In this document: one piece after another, positions 55,501 to 63,726 of the stretch | Position numbering within the stretch: position 1 is the stretch's first letter | Layout: the number at the start of each line of letters is the position of its first letter | NCBI GenBank assembly: GCA_024401435.1 | Contig: JAKSLB010000016.1 | Coordinates: 1 to 64,000 of the forward strand | Direction: 5' to 3' | Source of the DNA: Paludibacteraceae bacterium | GTDB lineage: Bacteria; Bacteroidota; Bacteroidia; Bacteroidales; Paludibacteraceae | DNA length: 64,000 nucleotides | The notes under the pieces: generated by a model | The model's input: only the letters and a program-made list of their open reading frames with translations | What the model was told of the DNA's origin: nothing | Databases searched by the model: none | Made by a program: the position numbers and the translations under genes

Positions 55501-56448
55501 TTCCATCTCTTCAGGTGTTTTAAGCCATTCTTGTTTGGTGTAAGCCATACCACGATTGGGGTCGCTCATTAGTTTACCTGTACTAAGGCATACCAAACGT
55601 TCGTGTGCGTCGCCATGTTCCTCTTCGACGAAGTGAACATCGTTTGTGGCTATTACTTTTATATTATGTTTTTTGGCGAATTCCAGAAGAACCGCATTGA
55701 CTTTTTGTTGTTTTTCAAAAGTATCTGTAGCAGCGTTGGGTTTATCTGTTTTATGACGTTGTAATTCAAGATAATAATCATCGCCAAATAAATTTTTGAA
55801 CCAAAGGATAGCTTTTTCAGCTTTCTCTAAATCGCCACTTAAGATATATTGAGGGACTTCGCCTCCGAGACAAGCCGAGCAACAGATGATACCTTCGTGC
55901 CATTTTTCCAAAACATTATGGTCGATACGAGGACGATCGTAGAATCCTTCAGTATAGGCGATGGAGGCTAATTTACAGAGACTTTGGTATCCTTTTTTAT
56001 TTTTAGCTAACAAGATAAGGTGCCAACCGCTTCTATCGAGTATACGCTCCTTCCCTGTTTCTCCGGATATTTCTTTTAGGGTTTTATCTTTATCATAGAG
56101 TGTACGTCGAGCACAATAAGCTTCTGTACCGACGATAGGCTTAAAAGGAATGAATGCTTCAGCTTTCGCTTTGAGTTCTTCTAATTTGGTCTTCAGTTCC
56201 TCTTTTTTAGATTCATCAGTTTCTTTCCCGATTTCTTCTTCACACTCTTTCACCTTTTTCTTGGGAGCACCATTGACTTTATCGACGTAATCCAGAAAGT
56301 CTTTGATGCCAAACATATTACCATGGTCTGTTAAAGCCATAGCATGCATACCCGTTCGCATACATTTATCTACAAGATCTGGAACTTTCGACATACCATC
56401 TTGAATAGAATAATGTGAGTGAACGTGTAAATGAATAAATTCTGCCAT
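52522..56448 (-). CDS. dnaE: DNA polymerase III alpha subunit
   Basis: This 1308-residue replicative polymerase has an N-terminal PHP domain (HLHVHSHYSIQDGMSKV), a palm with catalytic acids in LPDIDVDFDDDGR (~512-524) preceded by GPGRGSAAGS, YQEQVMLLSRLLANFTRGEAD, a helix-hairpin-helix (IKGVGEGAVESIL) and a C-terminal OB domain (FFGGMIMNVKNLKTKNG). It is somewhat longer than the ~1160-residue E. coli protein, with a Lys/Glu-rich insertion near residue 70-90. It is the first gene of the dnaE-trxA pair. Confidence 0.96.
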   Translation of the reverse strand: MAEFIHLHVHSHYSIQDGMSKVPDLVDKCMRTGMHAMALTDHGNMFGIKDFLDYVDKVNGAPKKKVKECEEEIGKETDESKKEELKTKLEELKAKAEAFIPFKPIVGTEAYCARRTLYDKDKTLKEISGETGKERILDRSGWHLILLAKNKKGYQSLCKLASIAYTEGFYDRPRIDHNVLEKWHEGIICCSACLGGEVPQYILSGDLEKAEKAILWFKNLFGDDYYLELQRHKTDKPNAATDTFEKQQKVNAVLLEFAKKHNIKVIATNDVHFVEEEHGDAHERLVCLSTGKLMSDPNRGMAYTKQEWLKTPEEMEAIFSDIPDALSNTLEIAEKVETYSINSDPIMPKFPIPESFGTEEEYRTKFTEEDLFNEFTRDEKGNVVLSQEDAEKKIKKLGGYEKLYRIKLEADYLNKLAWDGAKERYGENLTDEQRERITFELHIMKTMGFPGYFLIVQDYIRGAREELDVSVGPGRGSAAGSVVAYCLKITDLDPLKYDLLFERFLNPDRISLPDIDVDFDDDGRGKVLDWVTKKYGAEKVAHIITYGTMATKSSIADVGRVQNVPLSEVNHIKSFVPDRGFEEDQVKAVDGELPKKMPKVNLKNCYKYIPELKKLLEGSDENIASMLRYAQQLEDTNRQIGIHACGVIIGADDLTNFAPICTIMDKDSGNNVAVTQYDGHVVESVGLIKMDFLGLKTLSLIKEALKNIKITTGEDIDIDHIPIDDELTYKLYSEGATIGTFQFESPGMQKFLRELQPSQISDLIAMNALYRPGPMDYIPTFIDRKLGKKPIEYDIPVMEKYLKDTYGVTVYQEQVMLLSRLLANFTRGEADTLRKAMGKKIFAMLAILKPKFLEGGKKNGHDPAILEKIWADWEKFASYAFNKSHAACYAWVAYQTGYLKAHYPAEYMAANLTRNKDSITDITKFMDECKRMGIQVLIPDVNESDMNFTANKEGNIRFGLAGIKGVGEGAVESILNERKKNGKFTDIYNFVERVNLTSCGKKTIETLAMAGAFDCFPDIKREHFLLPGFIDTIHAYGVKIQSENGKSQLQLSLFDENDVGASVAKPKIPKVESLPRIDLLNRERDLVGIFLSAHPLDDFYVVLKHVCNVQMADLSTDWSGPQFINPEKEKLMEDADVFFGGMIMNVKNLKTKNGADFKIVAIQDYSGVHEFSFFSDDLASFGNYLQDGYTIFVSGKYAKRKSYDKDRRIIFNKIQWMTDAINNVVKNFVIYTDEENFTTTFVEDISTTIENNSTNTQSGAALYFSIKEKMTGINILLRSRSTNVFVTRELLTSLDGMNVKYELNKIKS

Positions 56449-56713
56449 GTTTAATTTAAATGATAATGAAATTTACATAAGCTATTGATAATCAACATAA
56501 AAGTATTTCTATAGTTTCATAAACGTTTTATGTGTTCACATTTGCAAAATAAACTTTTATGTATGCAAAATCAGGGCATAACTTAGGATTTTTTATGTAT
56601 CGTAAACATTCTAATTTTTTTGTCTCGAATTCGATTTGCGAAGTTAGTAAATAAAAATTACACGAAACGATAAAAAAATACGGATAGAATTTTGGTTATT
56701 AAAAAATATCATA
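56449..56713. other. intergenic spacer between dnaE and tRNA-Asn
   Basis: AT-rich sequence upstream of dnaE. No clear TAnnTTTG box for dnaE was found and no ORF or repeat is visible. Confidence 0.4.
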
Positions 56714-56721
56714 TAATTTTG
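56714..56721 (+). promoter_or_regulatory. -7 box for tRNA-Asn
   Basis: TAATTTTG lies 25 bases before the 5' end of the tRNA. Confidence 0.55.
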
Positions 56722-56746
56722 CAACGCTTTTGAAAAACAAGGCGAT

Positions 56747-56820
56747 GCTTCTTTAGCTCAGTCGGTTAGAGCATCTGACTGTTAATCAGGGGGTCCTTGG
56801 TTCAAGTCCAAGAAGGAGCG
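56747..56820 (+). tRNA. tRNA-Asn (anticodon GTT)
   Basis: The acceptor arms GCTTCTT and AAGGAGC pair (one G-T). D-arm AGCTCAGTCGGTTAGAGC, anticodon arm CTGACTGTTAATCAG and T-arm with GGTTCAAGTCC are present. The anticodon GTT reads Asn codons. CCA is not encoded. Confidence 0.95.
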
Positions 56821-56821
56821 C

Positions 56822-56854
56822 AAGAGGTTGCAGATATGCAGCCTCTTTTTTTTG
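56822..56854 (+). terminator. terminator of tRNA-Asn
   Basis: AAGAGGTTGCA pairs with TGCAGCCTCTT and a run of Ts follows. Confidence 0.8.
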
Positions 56855-56879
56855 TCCATTAATGATTGTTTTGTGATAT

Positions 56880-56916
56880 AAAAAAAGCCCTCTGAACATA
56901 ATATTCAGAGGGCTAA
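56880..56916 (-). terminator. terminator of the 136-aa lipoprotein gene
   Basis: AGCCCTCTGAA pairs with TTCAGAGGGCT. On the minus strand seven Ts follow. Confidence 0.8.
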
Positions 56917-56950
56917 CGAACCTAAATTGTTTGTGTTTTATATATAGGTA

Positions 56951-57361
56951 TTATTTACCATATTTCTCTTCAACTGACTTGATAGCTTCATCAAGGTAAG
57001 CTGGTTTATCACATCTTTTATAGACTTTAGAACCTTCATCCCATCCGATAGTAATTTCATCATCATCGATATCTAATGTATAATCAACTGTACCAAGATT
57101 AAAAATTGTGTTAACTTTCAAATAACCTGCTTTGAAAGTGTATTGGTATCTATTGATATACCAAGTGTCATTAGAATAATCTGTAAAGATGTAATAATAT
57201 CCATCTTCTGCGAAGTGAATGTATACCCCGTCAACTCCTTCTTCTACTGTACCTGTTTCTTTCCATGTACCATAAAGATCTTCTTCTTTGTCACAACTTG
57301 TAAATACTAAACTCATTGCTAAGACAACTAAAGTTGTCATTACTGAAAAAATTTTTTTCAT
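56951..57361 (-). CDS. small lipoprotein, lipocalin-like
   Basis: This 136-residue lipoprotein has the lipobox LVFTSCDKEED, then YGTWKETG, which is typical of the first strand of lipocalin-like domains. Alternating aromatic strands follow (YYYIFTDYSNDTWYI, YTLDIDDDEITIGW). The ligand is unknown. CAAAAGTA at 57415-57422 (minus-strand TACTTTTG) is a -7 candidate. Confidence 0.7.
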   Translation of the reverse strand: MKKIFSVMTTLVVLAMSLVFTSCDKEEDLYGTWKETGTVEEGVDGVYIHFAEDGYYYIFTDYSNDTWYINRYQYTFKAGYLKVNTIFNLGTVDYTLDIDDDEITIGWDEGSKVYKRCDKPAYLDEAIKSVEEKYGK

Positions 57362-57583
57362 AACTAAAAATATTTAAAATTATTATTAAAACTGTTTGCT
57401 TTAATTTGATGATACAAAAGTATATATATATTGATAATCGTAAAAATTAAATGGCTTAATTTATACTTTTTGTCGATAATTCACCTTTTTTATTCGATGA
57501 ATGACCTCTCCTTTTTTTTCTTTTTTTAAAACAAAAGCCTCGTTTTGTTAAATAAAGTTAACACGCAAAAAATATTTTATAAT
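57362..57583. other. intergenic spacer
   Basis: Contains the lipoprotein's -7 box (57415-57422) and AT-rich sequence. No gene is visible. Confidence 0.4.
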
Positions 57584-57587
57584 TATG

Positions 57588-57618
57588 TTGTATAACATAA
57601 TAATAGAACATATCTTTG
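57588..57618 (+). promoter_or_regulatory. promoter of candidate small RNA 2
   Basis: TTG at 57588-57590 and TATCTTTG at 57611-57618 are 20 bases apart. The TATGTTGTATA around the -33 box matches that at 1755-1766. Confidence 0.6.
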
Positions 57619-57624
57619 CATCGT

Positions 57625-57692
57625 GTTTTTCATGGTATTAGATTTAAGGTTAGAGAGATTGGATGTCGAGATGACATCCTTCTTTGTTTTTA
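57625..57692 (+). ncRNA. candidate small RNA 2 with intrinsic terminator
   Basis: The promoter at 57588-57618 is followed by about 40 bases without an ORF, then stem GGATGTC/GACATCC (57661-57667 with 57673-57679) with loop GAGAT and TTCTTTGTTTTT. The patatin gene has its own -7 box further downstream (57774), so this unit is separately transcribed. Its layout parallels candidate 1 at 1797-1884. Confidence 0.45.
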
Positions 57693-57773
57693 TAGGGGTA
57701 TTAAATTTAAAATACAAGTTAATAAGTGCAGATTTTGATTCTTAATCCTTGCAATCAATCAATAAATAATACG

Positions 57774-57781
57774 TATATTTG
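57774..57781 (+). promoter_or_regulatory. -7 box for the patatin gene
   Basis: TATATTTG lies 38 bases before the ATG at 57819. Confidence 0.5.
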
Positions 57782-57818
57782 TAAAAAGTTTATGTCGGTT
57801 TTTTAAAACGATATCTTT

Positions 57819-58646
57819 ATGTTTAGTAAAATAAAAAACTGTAAAGTTGGGGTTGCTTTGAGTGGCGGAGGAGCAAAAGGAATTGCTCATTTAGGAGTTT
57901 TAAAAGCATTGGAAGATAGAGACATACATATTGATATGTTGTCTGGTGTGAGTGCAGGTTCGCTCATGGGTGCCTTATATGCTGATGGCAATTCGCCAGA
58001 GGATATATGTAAATTCATTCAGAAGAGTAATTTGTTTTCGATGGTTTCTTTGACAATGCCGACAAAAGGAGGTTTGACTTCCATGTCAGATTTTAAGAAG
58101 TACATAGGGAAAAAATTGAAAGCAAAGACATTTGAGGATTTAAAGATACCTTTTTATGTTAATGCAACTGATTTAAATTCAGGTCGGAATGTTTACTTTC
58201 ATTCAGGTGAATTATTAGATAAATTGATAGCATCGGCATCCGTTCCATTATTTTTCAGACCGACGATTATTGATGGTAAGATGTTTGTGGATGGAGGATT
58301 CTTTTGTAATATGCCAGCTTCTATTTTGCGTTATAATGGATGTGATTTTGTGATAGGTGTGCATGTTAATCCTATCAATTATCAGGATGATGTGGATGGT
58401 TTTTGGACAGTGGCAGAACGAGTTTTCCATTTGGCTATTAATGGAAATACTATTGAACAAAAGAAATCCTGTGATGTCATCATAGAAACTGAAGCTGCTC
58501 AAAAATATGGTATGTTTGAAGCTGAAAAAGCAGATGAACTATTCACCATTGGATATGAAGCGGCTATTGAAGCGCTTGATAAATTTGATTGGGATGAATA
58601 TATGACTAGAAAGAAGATTTCAACACCGTATACAGCTTTTGAATAG
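57819..58646 (+). CDS. patatin-like phospholipase
   Basis: This 275-residue predicted lipid acyl hydrolase has the oxyanion loop SGGGAKGIAHLGVL, the nucleophile elbow GVSAGSLMG (Ser near residue 46) and the catalytic Asp in FVDGGFF (~150). It lacks a signal peptide and is probably cytoplasmic or membrane-associated, of the RssA type. The 3' end overlaps the convergent maf gene by 41 bp. Confidence 0.9.
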   Translation: MFSKIKNCKVGVALSGGGAKGIAHLGVLKALEDRDIHIDMLSGVSAGSLMGALYADGNSPEDICKFIQKSNLFSMVSLTMPTKGGLTSMSDFKKYIGKKLKAKTFEDLKIPFYVNATDLNSGRNVYFHSGELLDKLIASASVPLFFRPTIIDGKMFVDGGFFCNMPASILRYNGCDFVIGVHVNPINYQDDVDGFWTVAERVFHLAINGNTIEQKKSCDVIIETEAAQKYGMFEAEKADELFTIGYEAAIEALDKFDWDEYMTRKKISTPYTAFE

Positions 58647-59181
58647 GTAAGCCCATGATGTTGTAGAAACTTCCATTAATGTGTTCGACGGCTACATACC
58701 CAATCCATTCTTGAACTCCGTAAGATCCGGCTTTGTCAAAGGGTTTGTATCGATCAATATAAAATTGAATCTCATCGTTTGTAAGTTTGGCGAATTTCAC
58801 GTCAGATCGAGAAACGAATGAGATTTCTTTTTCTAAGGAACGGACACATACACCTGTGTATACTTGATGTGTATCATCCGATAATGCTTGAAGCATTTGG
58901 ATGGCATCTTCCCTATCTTTTGGTTTCCCTAAAACTTGGTTATTGTGCCACACAATCGTGTCTGCTGTGATGATTAATGTTTTTTCATCCAGTAAAGCAT
59001 CGTAGGCATGAGCTTTTTGTTTGGCTAAATAAAGTGGTATATCCCCCTCTTTTAAAGTGTCTGGATATGATTCTTCTAAACCTGGTATGGTTTTCACTTC
59101 AAATTTGAGATCCAAACCGGCTAATAATTCTCTTCGACGAGGAGAGTTGGACGCTAATATGATGTTGTATTTTTCTAACAT
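58606..59181 (-). CDS. maf: Maf-family nucleoside triphosphate pyrophosphatase
   Basis: This 191-residue protein has the Maf signature IILASNSPRRRELLAGL, the catalytic Asp region ITADTIVWHNNQVLGKPKD and YKPFDKAGSYGVQEWIG. Maf enzymes hydrolyse non-canonical or excess NTPs such as dTTP and UTP. I use the ATG at 59181 because TAACTTTG (59197-59204) is a -7 box overlapping the TTG of the longer frame. In related genomes maf usually follows the UbiA gene; here it stands alone. Confidence 0.9.
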   Translation of the reverse strand: MLEKYNIILASNSPRRRELLAGLDLKFEVKTIPGLEESYPDTLKEGDIPLYLAKQKAHAYDALLDEKTLIITADTIVWHNNQVLGKPKDREDAIQMLQALSDDTHQVYTGVCVRSLEKEISFVSRSDVKFAKLTNDEIQFYIDRYKPFDKAGSYGVQEWIGYVAVEHINGSFYNIMGLPIQKLYTVLKSSF

Positions 59182-59196
59182 AGTTTTAAATTTTTG

Positions 59197-59204
59197 CAAA
59201 GTTA
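59197..59204 (-). promoter_or_regulatory. -7 box for maf
   Basis: TAACTTTG on the minus strand lies 15 bases before the ATG at 59181. It implies an almost leaderless mRNA and decides the start. Confidence 0.55.
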
Positions 59205-59226
59205 AAAAAAATATGTTGTCTCTTTA

Positions 59227-59424
59227 GTGGATTTCTATAAATTGCTTTTTAGTGATTTTGAAGATTTTGTCAGACAGATTGCTGATTTGTGTGAAGGAGC
59301 AGTGCGGGCACTGTGAATAAGTGAAAATCAACAAGATGGCGGTAAAAATTCAAAAGTACACAAAAGATTGAAGAAGAATCCTTATTGGGAAATTTTAAAA
59401 ATCGGGGAATTTATAGAAGTCTCC
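59227..59424. mobile_element. 199-bp MITE-like repeat, full copy B
   Basis: The reverse complement aligns throughout with copy A (44052-44250): same ends (GTGGATTTCTATAAATTGC and GGGGAATTTATAGAAGTCTCC) and same interior (CAGTGCGGGCACTG, TTTTGTCAGACAGATTG). It fills most of the maf-59520 intergenic region. Confidence 0.8.
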
Positions 59425-59468
59425 TTTATTTAAAGTGTGACAAATAGTGTTTTTTTATAGGATTTCAT

Positions 59469-59476
59469 TAAATTTG
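59469..59476 (+). promoter_or_regulatory. -7 box for the VC0807-like gene
   Basis: TAAATTTG lies 43 bases before the ATG at 59520, outside the repeat. Confidence 0.55.
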
Positions 59477-59519
59477 CAAATAGATAAGTTTCACAAAAAT
59501 CTTAAAAGAAAAACGTTAC

Positions 59520-60350
59520 ATGAATACTTCAGTTGAAACACCCGAAAAGAAAGAAAATCCTTTTATTAGTATTATTTTCAATATTGTCATCCCTGTTTTG
59601 ATTTTATCGAAGTTTGCGAAGTTAATGGCTAACTATTTTCCGGATCAGAAGATTAGTCCCGTATATGGATTATTATTAGCATTATCATTCCCAACTATCT
59701 ATTTTATATACGATTATATTACTCGACACAAAACTAATTTTATCTCCATTATTGGATTCATTAGTATATTGCTAACGGGTGTGATAGGCGTTTTTGAATT
59801 TCCAAGTGAATGGATTGCATACAAAGAAGCGTCTGTACCATTGATTATAGGTTTGGTGATTCTTATTTCATTGAAAACTCCCTATCCGTTAGTTCGTAAG
59901 TTGCTTTATAACAAGGAGATCATTGATGTTGATAAGGTGGATTCTCTATTAGAAGAGACGAATAGTAAAGAACAATTTGATAAAGTTTTGGTGAATTCGA
60001 CCTATATGTTGGCACTCTCCTTTTTGGTTTCTACTATATTAAATTTCACCTTAGCTAAAATTTTGATTCATAGTCCTTCTGGTACAGAGGCATTCAATCA
60101 GGAGTTGGCTAAGATGACTGCATTGAGTTATCCCGTAATTGCCTTACCGTCTACTCTTGTCATGGTTGTTGCTTTGTGGTACTTGATTCATAACGTAAAG
60201 AAAATCACTGGCTTGACGATGGAGCAAATGTTAGCGCCTCAATTACGTGATAAAATGGAAGAGGTAGACGACGAAAAAAAAGATATAGAAAATAAACAAG
60301 ATAAAAATGACACGTTAGAAGAATCTTCCCAAGAGACTTCTAATGAATAA
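59520..60350 (+). CDS. VC0807-like membrane protein
   Basis: This 276-residue integral membrane protein has about six helices in two clusters, a charged loop (NKEIIDVDKVDSLLEETNSKEQFDKVL) and an acidic C-terminal tail. The pattern IPVLILSKF..PVYGLLLALSFPTIYFIYDYI resembles the VC0807 family. Function is unknown. It is 11 bp upstream of murF-alr and probably cotranscribed. Confidence 0.72.
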   Translation: MNTSVETPEKKENPFISIIFNIVIPVLILSKFAKLMANYFPDQKISPVYGLLLALSFPTIYFIYDYITRHKTNFISIIGFISILLTGVIGVFEFPSEWIAYKEASVPLIIGLVILISLKTPYPLVRKLLYNKEIIDVDKVDSLLEETNSKEQFDKVLVNSTYMLALSFLVSTILNFTLAKILIHSPSGTEAFNQELAKMTALSYPVIALPSTLVMVVALWYLIHNVKKITGLTMEQMLAPQLRDKMEEVDDEKKDIENKQDKNDTLEESSQETSNE

Positions 60351-60361
60351 AATACAAAGAT

Positions 60362-62830
60362 ATGCTATATTCAAGTTCAGACATTGCCCAAATTGTTGGA
60401 GGTCAACTATTTGGTCGTAAGGATTTAAAAATCAGCCATGTACTGACTGATAGTCGACTTATTTCATTTCCAGAGGAGTCATTATTTATAGCGTTAGTGA
60501 CAGAAAAAAATGATGGTCATCGTTATATCGAAGATTTGTATAAGAACAACGTAAAGTGTTTCCTTGTCAGTAAGTCGACCGAAAATTTCAGTCATTTGAA
60601 GGATGCCACATTTATTGTTGTGGAAGACACGTTGCTTGCCTTACAGAAATGGGCTAAACATCATAGAGAATCTTTTCAAATTCCTGTTATTGGTATTACG
60701 GGAAGTAATGGTAAGACGATTGTTAAAGAGTGGCTTTATCAGTTATTGAATGAAGATTACAAGATAACTCGTTCCCCAAGAAGTTATAATTCACAAATTG
60801 GAGTATCCTTATCTGTATTACAATTAGACACGAATAGTAATTTGGGAATATTTGAAGCTGGAATTTCCAAGATGAATGAGATGCAACGCTTGCAATCGAT
60901 TATTCAGCCAACGATAGGAATATTTACTAATTTGGGTGAAGCTCATCAGGAGAATTTCTCTTCCGCCAAAATTAAAGGAACAGAAAAGGCAAAATTGTTC
61001 CAAAATGCAGATTTGATTATCTACAACAAAGAGCATAAGTTGTTGGATATTTGTGTTCAGCAAACCGCAAAACATTCTAAATTTCTCTCTTTTGGAGAAA
61101 ATTGTGATGCGGATATTCGTATTGTAGAGAAAAAAATAGAAGGAAGTAAGACGACTATTACATACGAATATTCAGCTAAAAGATCATCGTTCTCTATTCC
61201 GTTTGTTGATTCCGCATCTATAGAGAATGCTCTTCATTGTTTAGCTGTTCTTCTTTATTTGAAAATCTCTCGTGAAGAGATTGCGAAGAGAATGATGCAA
61301 TTGGAGTCTGTAGCAATGCGCTTGGAAGTAAAGGATGGAGAGAATGGTTGTTTGGTAGTCAATGATAGTTACAATTCAGATTATAATTCCTTATCTATTG
61401 CTTTAGATTTTCTTTCGCAACAAGCTTCAAATAAGCAGATTAAAAAGACGTTATTTTTGTCTGATATTTTACAGACAGGTATGGAGTCGCATGCACTTTA
61501 TGAGATGGTTGCTAAATTGGTGAAGGAGAAAAGTATAGATAGAATGATTGGAATTGGAAAGGAAATATCGGGTTATGCTGATTTATTTCAAGTCGCAGAA
61601 AAGCATTTCTTCTTAACCACGGAATCTTTTATTCAAGATTTTGACACATTTGTATTTTGTGATGAGGCGATTTTATTGAAAGGTGCCAGAAGTTACCATT
61701 TTGAAGAGATTTCGGATAAATTAGCGAAGGTGGTACATGAGACTACCTTGGAAGTGGATTTAGCTGCTTTGGTTAACAATTTCAACTATTTTCGTTCTTT
61801 CTTGAAACCTACTACCAAGTTGATGAGTATGGTGAAAGCTAATGCGTATGGAAGTGGTGATGTGGAAGTGGCTAAGACGCTACAAAATGCTGGATGTGAT
61901 TATTTAGCAGTAGCAGTAGCTGATGAAGGAGCAATTTTACGTCGAGAAGGTATTCATTTACCGATAGAGGTGATGAATCCTGAGCCTAATAGTTTCCCTA
62001 AAATATTTGAGAATCAGTTGGAGCCAGAGATTTATAGTTTTGCTCTCTTGGAAAAGATGATGAAGGAGGCTGAGAAAATGGGTATATCAGACTATCCTAT
62101 TCATGTGAAAATCGATACAGGAATGCATCGTTTAGGATTTGAACTAAAAGATTTGGATCGTTTGATTGAAATATTAAAGGGACAGAATTATGTGAAAGTT
62201 CGTTCTGTATTTTCACATTTGGTAGGTTCTGATGATGCGAAATTTGATGATTTCACCAAGCAGCAAATTGCCATTTTTACAGAGGCAAAAAATAAGATAA
62301 CAGCAGCATTTCCACATAAGATTATCGTTCATATTTTGAATTCAGCAGGTATTGAACGATTCAGTGACTATCAATTTGATATGGTTCGTTTAGGAATTGG
62401 TCATTATGGTATGAGTGCAACGCAACCTAATGTGTTAGAGGAAGTTTGCACGTTGAAGACCAAGATTCTTCAATTGCGAAGGGTTGCTAAAGAAGATACT
62501 ATAGGTTATAGTCGCAAGGGAACATTGACAAGAGACTCTTTGATTGGTGCTATTCCAATTGGTTATGCAGATGGTTTGAATCGTAAGTTGGGTAATAGAG
62601 CCTGGAAGGTGTTGGTGAACGGAGTATATGCACCTATTGTTGGTAATGTATGCATGGATGTCTGTATGATAGACCTAACGGATGTGCCTAATGTCAAAGA
62701 AGGTGATACAGTAACGATTTTTGGAAAAGGAAATCCTATTCAGAATATGGCCGATTTGTTGGGTACTATATCCTACGAGATTATGTCAACAGTATCAAAA
62801 CGTGTTAAGAGGGTTTATTTTAGAGAATAA
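60362..62830 (+). CDS. murF-alr: bifunctional MurF / alanine racemase
   Basis: This 822-residue fusion is characteristic of Bacteroidota. Residues 1-455 are MurF (P-loop GITGSNGKTIVKEW near 112-125; SYNSQIGVSLSVL), which adds D-Ala-D-Ala to UDP-MurNAc-tripeptide. Residues ~458-822 are alanine racemase (PLP lysine in MVKANAYGSG near 492; catalytic Tyr in TIGYSRKG near 714; RLGIGHYGM), which makes D-Ala. The fusion couples D-Ala supply and use. Most MurF motifs appear intact. Confidence 0.93.
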   Translation: MLYSSSDIAQIVGGQLFGRKDLKISHVLTDSRLISFPEESLFIALVTEKNDGHRYIEDLYKNNVKCFLVSKSTENFSHLKDATFIVVEDTLLALQKWAKHHRESFQIPVIGITGSNGKTIVKEWLYQLLNEDYKITRSPRSYNSQIGVSLSVLQLDTNSNLGIFEAGISKMNEMQRLQSIIQPTIGIFTNLGEAHQENFSSAKIKGTEKAKLFQNADLIIYNKEHKLLDICVQQTAKHSKFLSFGENCDADIRIVEKKIEGSKTTITYEYSAKRSSFSIPFVDSASIENALHCLAVLLYLKISREEIAKRMMQLESVAMRLEVKDGENGCLVVNDSYNSDYNSLSIALDFLSQQASNKQIKKTLFLSDILQTGMESHALYEMVAKLVKEKSIDRMIGIGKEISGYADLFQVAEKHFFLTTESFIQDFDTFVFCDEAILLKGARSYHFEEISDKLAKVVHETTLEVDLAALVNNFNYFRSFLKPTTKLMSMVKANAYGSGDVEVAKTLQNAGCDYLAVAVADEGAILRREGIHLPIEVMNPEPNSFPKIFENQLEPEIYSFALLEKMMKEAEKMGISDYPIHVKIDTGMHRLGFELKDLDRLIEILKGQNYVKVRSVFSHLVGSDDAKFDDFTKQQIAIFTEAKNKITAAFPHKIIVHILNSAGIERFSDYQFDMVRLGIGHYGMSATQPNVLEEVCTLKTKILQLRRVAKEDTIGYSRKGTLTRDSLIGAIPIGYADGLNRKLGNRAWKVLVNGVYAPIVGNVCMDVCMIDLTDVPNVKEGDTVTIFGKGNPIQNMADLLGTISYEIMSTVSKRVKRVYFRE

Positions 62831-62847
62831 TATTTAATTTTTATTAT

Positions 62848-63726
62848 ATGATAGATTTAAATTTAGGTGATTTGTACGGAAATAAGAGTACAAAAGAAGT
62901 AAAGAAGATGTCATTCAAAGCTCTAAAAGATAATTTAGGGTTAATTTTTTCAGATACATGGTATTTTATATTGCTTGGGGCTATTGTTATGGCACTTATG
63001 TCTTATTTTAATACCTCTTCTTTATTAAAAATGAAGGATGTTAATCAAATGATTTTATTGAATGACACGTTTATCTTAAAACTTATTTCAGGATTGTTTT
63101 CAATTGTCATTTATTTGTTAGTAGAATCTAAAGTTTTTTCAGGAATAAATCATCAATCTTTAAAATGGAATTTTATCAGAAATATAAAATTTAGTTTACC
63201 TTTATTTTTGATATTATATATTCCATATTTTGTGATACTCGGTATTACGATGCCTTCGTCGTCAACCAGTTCATATTCCTTCTTTTGTTTATATCTTTTT
63301 TGGTTCCTTCTATTGATACCAACTGCCTATAGTTATATGAACTATATTATAGATGAAAAATTAACATTAAAAAAAGCCTATACAGATTCGTATGTAATAG
63401 GTTTTAAAAATTATGGTTTTATTTTGGTTTCAATCCTTCGTATCCTGTTTTATATTTTGTTAGCATTTTTGATTATGATAATTATCTCTATTCCATTGTA
63501 CATCGTTTCATTTGGAACACATTGGTTACCTTTTGCATATACAATTTCTTGCCTATATTTTATATATTATTTTGTTGTTTTCATTTTTCTGTTTTTATTT
63601 CTTTTTTTGAATTATTATATTTATCTAGCTATAAAAAAAGAAATGGATGAAAAGAATATTTTAAATTCTGAAGTACAAAAAGAAAATGTAAATGATTCTA
63701 TTCAAGAAAAATCAATTGAAGAATAA
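62848..63726 (+). CDS. polytopic membrane protein of unknown function
   Basis: This 292-residue protein has about six long hydrophobic helices and a charged C-terminal tail (EKNILNSEVQKENVNDSIQEK). It resembles DUF975/YckC-like membrane proteins only loosely; I do not recognise the family. It starts 17 bp after murF-alr, and its 3' end overlaps the next gene by 35 bp. Confidence 0.65.
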   Translation: MIDLNLGDLYGNKSTKEVKKMSFKALKDNLGLIFSDTWYFILLGAIVMALMSYFNTSSLLKMKDVNQMILLNDTFILKLISGLFSIVIYLLVESKVFSGINHQSLKWNFIRNIKFSLPLFLILYIPYFVILGITMPSSSTSSYSFFCLYLFWFLLLIPTAYSYMNYIIDEKLTLKKAYTDSYVIGFKNYGFILVSILRILFYILLAFLIMIIISIPLYIVSFGTHWLPFAYTISCLYFIYYFVVFIFLFLFLFLNYYIYLAIKKEMDEKNILNSEVQKENVNDSIQEKSIEE

